Shown here: positions 60,589 to 64,000 of the stretch, piece by piece
How positions within the stretch are numbered: the first letter of the stretch is position 1
Layout of the letters: each line of letters opens with the position of its first letter
DNA from: Novosphingobium profundi
Lineage (GTDB): Bacteria > Pseudomonadota > Alphaproteobacteria > Sphingomonadales > Sphingomonadaceae
Length of the DNA: 64,000 nt
Assembly: GCF_020524485.1 (NCBI RefSeq)
Contig: NZ_JAIVLF010000001.1
Span: 930,001-994,000, forward strand
Direction: 5' to 3'
Position numbers and translations under genes: made by a program
The notes under the pieces: generated by a model
What the model saw: only the letters and a program-made list of their open reading frames with translations
Databases searched by the model: none
Told to the model about the DNA's origin: nothing

Positions 60589-60640
60589 TGTCGCTTCGCA
60601 GCGACAAGGCCCGCACAGAGGGATGGGGGACTGCGGGCCT
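60589..60640 (-). terminator. two adjacent hairpins downstream of the CoA-transferase gene
   Basis: TGTCGCT-TCGC-AGCGACA (60589-60606) is a tight tetraloop hairpin, directly followed by AGGCCCGCA / TGCGGGCCT (60607-60615 and 60632-60640), a 9-bp stem. On the minus strand they come right after the CoA-transferase stop and may end its transcript, although no T-run is present. Confidence 0.5.
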
Positions 60641-60652
60641 CTTATCGCGGCG

Positions 60653-62170
<1,518 letters not shown>

Positions 62171-62218
62171 TCACCGTGTCTGGGGCCCGTTTGCTCTCAC
62201 ACACAGGAAAGAACAGTG

Positions 62219-62260
62219 AAAAGCGGGACTCGTGACTTGCGCCTGATGCACGAGTCCTGC
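62219..62260 (-). terminator. rho-independent terminator of the LuxR-type gene
   Basis: On the minus strand a 12-bp stem (GCAGGACTCGTG / CACGAGTCCCGC, one G-U pair) is followed by TTTT. It lies about 30 bases after the stop of the LuxR-type regulator. Confidence 0.75.
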
Positions 62261-62288
62261 CCCTTTTCGGGACCGTGACGGGGGAGGG

Positions 62289-63476
62289 TCAGCTGCCGAT
62301 CGCGTCGAGAATAGATCGTGCAATTGCAACAAGTTCGCCTTCACGATTGACCTCGCATTTGAGGAAAATAGTGCGCAGCTGGCTGTTTACCGTTTGCGGG
62401 CTGACTTGCCGCAGTGCAGCAATATCCTTGCGCGAAAGCCCTTGGGCAAGAAGCGCGGCGACTTCGCCTTCGGTGTCGGTCAGCCCCATCGCCTGACCCA
62501 GCTGCCTACCCATGCGCGCAACCTTTTTTGCGTTTTCAGCGTGGTCGTGGCCCATCCCGGAGGGGCGCAGGGGCCTGAGGCTGACGATGACGCGGGCGCT
62601 GAGGCCCAGATGCCAGTCGCCATGGGGCAGGGGGCGCGCGTCGACCAGCATGAGTCCCTTGCCTGTGCGGATCCACAAGTCGGCCGGGCCCGGGTCCTCG
62701 CCGGCCAGCGCCTGGCCGATCCGTCGGCCTAGCTGGCGGTCAAATTCGGGGCGCTGGGCGTGTAGGGCGCCGCCCGAGATCTGCAGGGTTTCGGGGCCGA
62801 GCAGGCGCTGCGCGGCGGGGCTGACGAAAGTCGTCTTGCCAAGGCCATCGAGCAGGATCGCGGCGGTGTCCATCGCCTCGAGCGAGCCGTGGAGCAGCTT
62901 GGCACCGGCGTGTTCGATCGATTCCTGGGTGCGGATGGCCGAGAGGATCGTCGGCGCGACCTGGGCCAGGATGCCCCGTTCGTGTTCGGTGGTGCGCCCT
63001 TCGCGTTCGCTGCGCATGATCGCGACGCCGAAGAACAGCCCGGGCTTTTGCGAGAGGACCATCTGCGCGCCGAGTTCGAAATCGTAGCGGCGCGCCATTT
63101 CGAGATAGCGCTCGTCGGTGTGCGTGGCCCGGACCTCGTCGTAGTGGTCCTCCCAGGTGAGTTCCATGGGCTTGCCCATCGCGGCGATGCGGTAGTTCGC
63201 ATCGGGGTTATAGGCGTCGATCTCCTGGATGACCGTCTCGAAATCGTCGGGCGTCTTGTTGACCCAGTTGAAGGCCAGGTGCCGCTCACCAAGAGCAAGG
63301 ATCTGCGCGCGCGGCGAGCCGGTCGCTTCGGCCAGGCTGTAGAGCGCATGACGCCACCCCTCCGGATGGAAGGGGGCCTGCTCGATCGCGCTGCGCAAGT
63401 GCGCCAGCGATTCGCTGTCTATGCACTTTTCCTGCCCCACACCGGGAAATGTGTCGGGATCAGGGATTGTGCGCAA
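62289..63476 (-). CDS. LuxR-family transcriptional regulator
   Basis: The 395-residue protein has a C-terminal LuxR helix-turn-helix (about 330-390, LTDTEGEVAALLAQGLSRKDIAALRQVSPQTVNSQL) and a long N-terminal sensor part with a PAS-like central segment (ILLDGLGKTTFVSPAAQRLLG). This resembles sphingomonad LuxR-type regulators without a quorum-sensing domain. The ligand is unknown. Start uncertain: TTG 63476 is the most upstream start before an in-frame stop; GTG 63440 is possible. No good ribosome site is seen. Confidence 0.8.
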   Translation of the reverse strand: MRTIPDPDTFPGVGQEKCIDSESLAHLRSAIEQAPFHPEGWRHALYSLAEATGSPRAQILALGERHLAFNWVNKTPDDFETVIQEIDAYNPDANYRIAAMGKPMELTWEDHYDEVRATHTDERYLEMARRYDFELGAQMVLSQKPGLFFGVAIMRSEREGRTTEHERGILAQVAPTILSAIRTQESIEHAGAKLLHGSLEAMDTAAILLDGLGKTTFVSPAAQRLLGPETLQISGGALHAQRPEFDRQLGRRIGQALAGEDPGPADLWIRTGKGLMLVDARPLPHGDWHLGLSARVIVSLRPLRPSGMGHDHAENAKKVARMGRQLGQAMGLTDTEGEVAALLAQGLSRKDIAALRQVSPQTVNSQLRTIFLKCEVNREGELVAIARSILDAIGS

Positions 63477-63526
63477 GGGAAACTATGGTTCGAGGCTCAT
63501 CCCATACCATGATCGTGGCATGCCAA

Positions 63527-63543
63527 GTCTGCAATTTGCAGAC
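63527..63543. promoter_or_regulatory. 17-bp palindrome upstream of the LuxR-type gene
   Basis: GTCTGCAA-T-TTGCAGAC is a perfect 8-base inverted repeat around one central base, about 50 bases upstream of the luxR-like start. Its size and symmetry fit the binding site of a dimeric regulator, perhaps the LuxR-type protein itself. Confidence 0.55.
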
Positions 63544-63591
63544 ATTGTATCCATGCGACCCGAGGGCTGGTTTCGGCCAATCCTTGCACTG

Positions 63592-63626
63592 CCCGGGGGC
63601 TCCTGGTGAGCCTCCGGGTATTTTTT
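63592..63626 (+). terminator. strong terminator without an upstream plus-strand gene
   Basis: CCCGGGGGCTC and GAGCCTCCGGG form an 11-bp stem (one G-U pair) with a 5-base loop followed by TATTTTTT. It points in the plus direction, but the flanking genes are both on the minus strand. It could end a small RNA starting in 63480-63560. Confidence 0.75.
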
Positions 63627-63637
63627 CAGGCGCTGGC

Positions 63638-64000
63638 CTATTCCTTGAAGGCGAGGAAGCCGTCGTCAACGGGCACCGTGGAGCCGTTTATCGCCTCGGC
63701 CGCGTCGGTGAAGAGATAGGCCGCGACGCTCGCGACCTTCTCGGGCGCGATCAGTTCCCGGTGCATGTGCTGCGCGGCAAGCTGTTCTTTCACGCCCTTA
63801 TCCGTACCCAGGATCGGGGTATCTATGTAGCCCGGCGCGATGCCGACCACGCGGATGCCGTGTTCGGCCAGTTCCAGCGCGCCCGAGCGTGTCATGGCAA
63901 TGACCGCCGCCTTGGCCGCGTTGTAGTTGAAGTTCCCGCGCGAGGCGACCGAGCCATCGACCTTGAAGCTGTGCGCGGCAACGCCCAGCGCCTTAACTGC
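63638..64000 (-). CDS. short-chain dehydrogenase/reductase, C-terminal part (partial)
   Basis: The frame is open from the right edge of the window to its stop at 63638 and gives 120 residues of an SDR. It has the catalytic Tyr and Lys in YNAAKAAV, the conserved IRVVGIAPGYIDTP segment and the C-terminal GSTVPVDDGF. The Rossmann glycine motif is outside the window. It should oxidise or reduce a hydroxyl/keto group with NAD(P)H; substrate unknown. The ATG at 63895 is internal. Confidence 0.85.
   Translation of the reverse strand, partial: AVKALGVAAHSFKVDGSVASRGNFNYNAAKAAVIAMTRSGALELAEHGIRVVGIAPGYIDTPILGTDKGVKEQLAAQHMHRELIAPEKVASVAAYLFTDAAEAINGSTVPVDDGFLAFKE

Overview
The window is a GC-rich chromosome segment, most likely from a sphingomonad alphaproteobacterium of Novosphingobium type. 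Support comes from a PhoK/PafA-type alkaline phosphatase with a Thr nucleophile, an HWE-type histidine kinase, the divergent hemC-hemD / tsaD-gpsA arrangement, and uniformly strong G/C use at third codon positions. No tRNA, rRNA, CRISPR array, insertion sequence or integrase was recognised.

Layout. (1) 1-2343: tail of a PLP aminotransferase, an unknown gene, a calcineurin-like phosphatase and a small secreted NTF2-like protein. (2) 2609-38278: an almost uninterrupted flagellar cluster. On the minus strand from 19435 downward lie a sigma-54 activator, fliEFGHIJKLMNOPQR, flhB, fliD, fliS and a LuxR-type response regulator. One flagellin gene, fliC, is on the plus strand at 19707. A small Cys-motif protein and a YceI lipoprotein interrupt. 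From 31639 downward on the minus strand come flgBCDEFGHIJKL and motAB. Divergent on the plus strand are a MotA-like/ExbD-like pair, flgA, flgM, flgN, a lytic transglycosylase, flhA and fliA. (3) 38420-42344: a Rap1a/Tai-like secreted protein, thioredoxin 2, a divergent LysR / FMN-azoreductase pair, a second YceI protein and a membrane protein. (4) 42494-47555: DsbD-like reductase, divergent phoK-like phosphatase and a UbiH-type hydroxylase. (5) 47789-55281: HWE kinase, HemX-like protein, hemD, hemC, then tsaD, gpsA and a flippase. (6) 55386-64000: VWA lipoprotein, OmpA-like protein, a 30-residue membrane peptide, a helix-hairpin-helix protein, S10 peptidase, a CoA-transferase, a LuxR regulator and a truncated SDR.

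The flagellar genes are wired as a sigma-54/sigma-28 cascade. Sites matching TGGCAYG-N4-TTGC lie upstream of flgB, flgA and the transglycosylase gene. TAAA-N14-GCCGnTCT sites lie upstream of fliC and flgM, and fliA (sigma-28) and flgM (its anti-sigma factor) are both here. This resembles beta/gamma-proteobacterial flagella more than the CtrA/FlaF/FlbT scheme of many alphaproteobacteria. Several parts are reduced or altered: a 271-residue hook protein, a 122-residue hook cap, FlgJ without muramidase (a separate transglycosylase is present), FlgH without a lipidation cysteine, and FliM without the N-terminal CheY-binding peptide.

The best candidate for something undescribed is the MotA-like/ExbD-like pair at 31905-33013. 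It looks like a proton-channel unit without a peptidoglycan-binding domain, encoded inside the flagellar cluster beside a canonical motAB. Also notable are a strong terminator with no gene in front of it (63592-63626, possible small RNA), an inverted repeat built into the flgM promoter, and three stacked hairpins ahead of the S10 peptidase.
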